Assembly (NCBI GenBank): GCA_023440945.1
Contig: JAEZRL010000409.1
Location: 1-19,091 of the forward strand
Direction of reading: 5' to 3'
Origin: Bacteroidota bacterium
Lineage (GTDB): Bacteria > Bacteroidota > Bacteroidia > Chitinophagales > Chitinophagaceae
DNA: 19,091 nucleotides
Numbering within the stretch: the stretch's first letter is position 1; the number at the start of each line of letters is the position of its first letter. The notes below the pieces were generated by a model. It ran no database searches. It saw only the letters and a program-made list of their open reading frames with translations, and had not been told where the DNA came from. Shown in pieces: positions 16,992 to 19,091 of the stretch. The position numbers and the translations under genes are program-made.

Positions 16992-18269
16992 ATGAGATTG
17001 CTTTCCTTTTGTTGTATCGTTCTTTCTTTTTTGATGCTGCCTTTGTTATTGCAGGCGCAGGTGATCGAAACCACTGCTTTCAAACAAAACACAAAGGTTA
17101 ATTATGAACGTTTAAAAAGAATTGATACACTTCTCAACACTTACGTTAACAACAACTGGCTTACAGGTGCTGTTACATTGATCGTAAAAGATAACCAGCT
17201 TATACAATACAAAGGTTATGGTTATGCAGATGCTGAAGCAAAAAAGCCAATGGCAAAAGATGAGATATTCCGCATCATGTCACAAACAAAAGCAATAACA
17301 AGCGCAGGTGTTTTGATATTATACGAACAGGGAAAATTATTATTGGATGAACCGATCTCGCATTTTATTACGGAGTTTAGAAACCCCGTTGTTGTTGATA
17401 AATTCAATGCATCAGATACTACTTATACCACTGTTCCGGCAAAAAGAGAAATAACTTTTCGTGATCTACTTACACACAGTTCGGGTATTGGTTATGCAGA
17501 TATTGGTTCGCCTATGGCCAATGCTATTTATGCAAAAGCAGGTATTCCTTCAGGACTCGGTTATTTTGATGCAAATCTTGTTGATAAAATGAAGGCATTG
17601 GGCAAACTTCCGCTAATGTTTCAACCGGGAGAAAAATGGGAATATGGTTTAAATTCTGATCTGTTAGGCGCATTAATAGAAGTTATAAGCGGAATGAATC
17701 TCGAAGATTTTTTGCGCAAAAATATTTTTGATCCGCTTGGAATGAAAGATACTTATTTCAATTTACCTGCTTCAAAAGCCGATCGTTTGACAAGTGTTTA
17801 TACAGAAGATTCGCTGCAGCATATTATAAGATGGAGCCGCACTTTCCGCAACATAGATCCTGATTATCCGCTTATGAAAAAACAATATTTTTCGGGTGGT
17901 GCCGGACTTTCCTCAACTGCTTATGATTATGCTGTTTTTTTACAGATGCTATTGAACGGAGGCATCTATAATGGTCATAGAATTTTAGCGCCAAGAACAG
18001 TTGAAATGATGACAAGCGGACAACTTGATTTTCTTTATAATGGTGTTGATAATTTTGGTCTTGGTTTCGGAATCACTTCAGCAAAAGCTGCGGCACGAAA
18101 TCCGAGAAGTGAAGGAACTTTTTCTTGGGGCGGTTATTATGGCACTACTTATTGGGCAGATCCGAAAGAACATCTTGTTTGTTTGATAATGACGCAGCAT
18201 ACACCAAATAGCCATGGTGATGTTGCTGCCAAATTTGAAGCAGAAGTTTATGCGAGTTTGAATGAATAA
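16992..18269 (+). CDS. Secreted serine hydrolase of the beta-lactamase / EstB-like family
   Basis: This is a 425-residue protein with a signal peptide (MRLLSFCCIV, long hydrophobic core, likely cleavage after LLLQAQ, no lipobox). It has the class C beta-lactamase fold motifs. The first is SxxK as SQTK with Ser97 and Lys100. The second is the catalytic Tyr218 in WEYGLNSDLLG, in the form seen in EstB-type esterases rather than the YSN of true class C enzymes. A C-terminal SWGGYYGT stands where KTG would be in beta-lactamases. THSSGIGY and LGMKDTYF are also typical of the family. Such proteins are mostly esterases or D-amino-acid peptidases; the substrate cannot be assigned and antibiotic resistance should not be inferred. 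I prefer ATG at 16992 to the in-frame TTG at 16983 because the signal peptide then begins with MRLL. Confidence 0.93.
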   Translation: MRLLSFCCIVLSFLMLPLLLQAQVIETTAFKQNTKVNYERLKRIDTLLNTYVNNNWLTGAVTLIVKDNQLIQYKGYGYADAEAKKPMAKDEIFRIMSQTKAITSAGVLILYEQGKLLLDEPISHFITEFRNPVVVDKFNASDTTYTTVPAKREITFRDLLTHSSGIGYADIGSPMANAIYAKAGIPSGLGYFDANLVDKMKALGKLPLMFQPGEKWEYGLNSDLLGALIEVISGMNLEDFLRKNIFDPLGMKDTYFNLPASKADRLTSVYTEDSLQHIIRWSRTFRNIDPDYPLMKKQYFSGGAGLSSTAYDYAVFLQMLLNGGIYNGHRILAPRTVEMMTSGQLDFLYNGVDNFGLGFGITSAKAAARNPRSEGTFSWGGYYGTTYWADPKEHLVCLIMTQHTPNSHGDVAAKFEAEVYASLNE

Positions 18270-18416
18270 TGATTGGCTTCAGATAAAAAATAAAAACCGA
18301 TTCTGTTATAAAAAGCTACAAAGTTTAAGAGATAAAGCACAAACTCTAAACCCGGCTAATTACGATCAAAATTTTAACTTGCATGCTTTAGCCATTCATA
18401 TCAAACCAGGCAACAC

Positions 18417-19091
18417 ATGTTTCGGCACAGAGGCAAAAGCAGAACACTTGTTCACAATTTAAAACTTGCATCATTACTATCATTTGTAGCCGGTTTGGTT
18501 AATGTGAGTGGTTTACTCGCAGTACAGCGTTTAACTACTAATGTTACCGGGCATTTTGGTTTTTTTGCGGAAGAAATGTCAAAAGAAAATTTTGCCGCGG
18601 CACTGGTATTTCTCCTGTTTATATTCTTTTTCTTATTCGGTGCTTTCTGTTCAAATACCATAGTAGAATTGGTATCGAGATTCAATGTTCGTTTCATGAA
18701 CACCATTCCTGTAGCCGTTGAAATTACCGTGTTAACCTGTATTAGTTTTCTTGAACCGCAGGTGATTGTTTCAAATGCAAATGTTATTGCCTGTTTGCTT
18801 TTATTTGCAATGGGTATGCAAAATGCACTCGTTACTTCGCTTTCAAATTCAGTGGTAAGAACAACGCATCTGACCGGCTTGTTCACCGATCTAGGTATCG
18901 AGCTTTCGCAGTTGCTCTTTTACAAAAGAACAATGCAGCAAAAAAAGCTTGTTTCTTCTATAAAACTGCGGCTAACAATTATCTTCTTTTTCTTTATCGG
19001 AGGGGTTGCAGGTGGATGGGGTTATCGTTTACTTAATATAAAAATACTATTACCCGCCGCAGTTATTCTTTTTGTCGCACTAATTTACGAC
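18417..19091 (+). CDS. YoaK family (DUF1275) multi-pass membrane protein, 3' end missing
   Basis: The frame opens at ATG 18417 (MFRHRGKSRTLVHNLKLA) and stays open to the last base of the window; 225 residues are visible and the C-terminus lies outside. The family signature is clear: FVAGLVNVSG (23-32), LTTNVTGHF (39-47), then MGMQNALVTSLSN (132-144) followed by RTTHLTGLFTDLG (148-160). Hydrophobic helices are visible near 18-35, 62-80, 97-112, 119-140, 184-200 and 208-224. Members are inner-membrane proteins of unknown function that resemble small-molecule permeases. The 147 bases before it (18270-18416) hold no gene I trust and no clear promoter. Position gives no hint of its substrate. Confidence 0.92.
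   Translation, partial: MFRHRGKSRTLVHNLKLASLLSFVAGLVNVSGLLAVQRLTTNVTGHFGFFAEEMSKENFAAALVFLLFIFFFLFGAFCSNTIVELVSRFNVRFMNTIPVAVEITVLTCISFLEPQVIVSNANVIACLLLFAMGMQNALVTSLSNSVVRTTHLTGLFTDLGIELSQLLFYKRTMQQKKLVSSIKLRLTIIFFFFIGGVAGGWGYRLLNIKILLPAAVILFVALIYD

Noticed and set aside
16983..18269. True beta-lactamase (antibiotic resistance) reading of the serine hydrolase
   Set aside because: SxxK and the catalytic Tyr are shared by the whole esterase/peptidase superfamily; the Tyr motif is of EstB type and no KTG box is seen, so resistance is unsupported.
18262..18462. 66-codon plus-strand frame overlapping the hydrolase stop
   Set aside because: It overlaps both the hydrolase 3' end and the start of the clearly conserved YoaK-family gene, and has no recognisable domain.
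18452..18886. 144-codon minus-strand frame at the window end
   Set aside because: It is antisense to the YoaK/DUF1275 gene, which shows unmistakable family motifs on the plus strand.

Overview
The window looks like chromosomal DNA from a member of the Bacteroidota, most likely Chitinophagaceae or a close relative. The evidence is a PorP/SprF-family protein next to a large secreted protein with PKD domains and a gliding-motility-type C-terminal domain (type IX secretion), a promoter of the Bacteroidota TTTG / TAnnTTTG type, mostly AT-rich leaders without clear Shine-Dalgarno sites, and moderate-to-low GC. The genus-level guess is inference. I see no tRNA, rRNA, CRISPR array, insertion sequence or integrase.

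Region 1 (1-8185, plus strand) is a signalling island of four co-directional genes with gaps of 48, 36 and 10 bases. The first is the 3' part of a very large hybrid histidine kinase. It has a poly-HAMP array with an exact 92-residue period, then GAF, a coiled coil, HisKA, HATPase and three receiver domains. It is followed by a soluble receiver-histidine kinase, a membrane CHASE3-HAMP histidine kinase, and a stand-alone Rcp1-like receiver. Together they carry three kinase cores and five receiver domains but no DNA-binding or enzymatic output domain and no Hpt. This suggests a phosphorelay that ends on proteins encoded elsewhere or works through protein-protein contacts.

Region 2 (8353-9591, plus) is a secreted alkaline-phosphatase-superfamily phosphodiesterase. 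It converges on region 3.

Region 3 (9828-16677, minus) reads recG, then a 1215-residue type IX secretion cargo with PKD and beta-propeller-like repeats, then a PorP/SprF-family outer-membrane partner. The last two are 16 bases apart and joined by a strong Shine-Dalgarno, so they are very probably co-expressed. recG has no ATG, GTG or TTG at the position family conservation demands and appears to start at ATT.

Region 4 (16992-19091, plus) holds a secreted beta-lactamase-fold serine hydrolase and the 5' part of a YoaK/DUF1275 membrane protein that runs off the window. The 314 bases between recG and the hydrolase contain the best promoter candidate in the window, facing recG.

The most unusual item is the poly-HAMP kinase. 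At least sixteen HAMP modules are visible with no length change between units. Neighbouring units are almost identical in protein but heavily diverged at synonymous sites, which points to long-term selection on the repeat protein rather than recent duplication.
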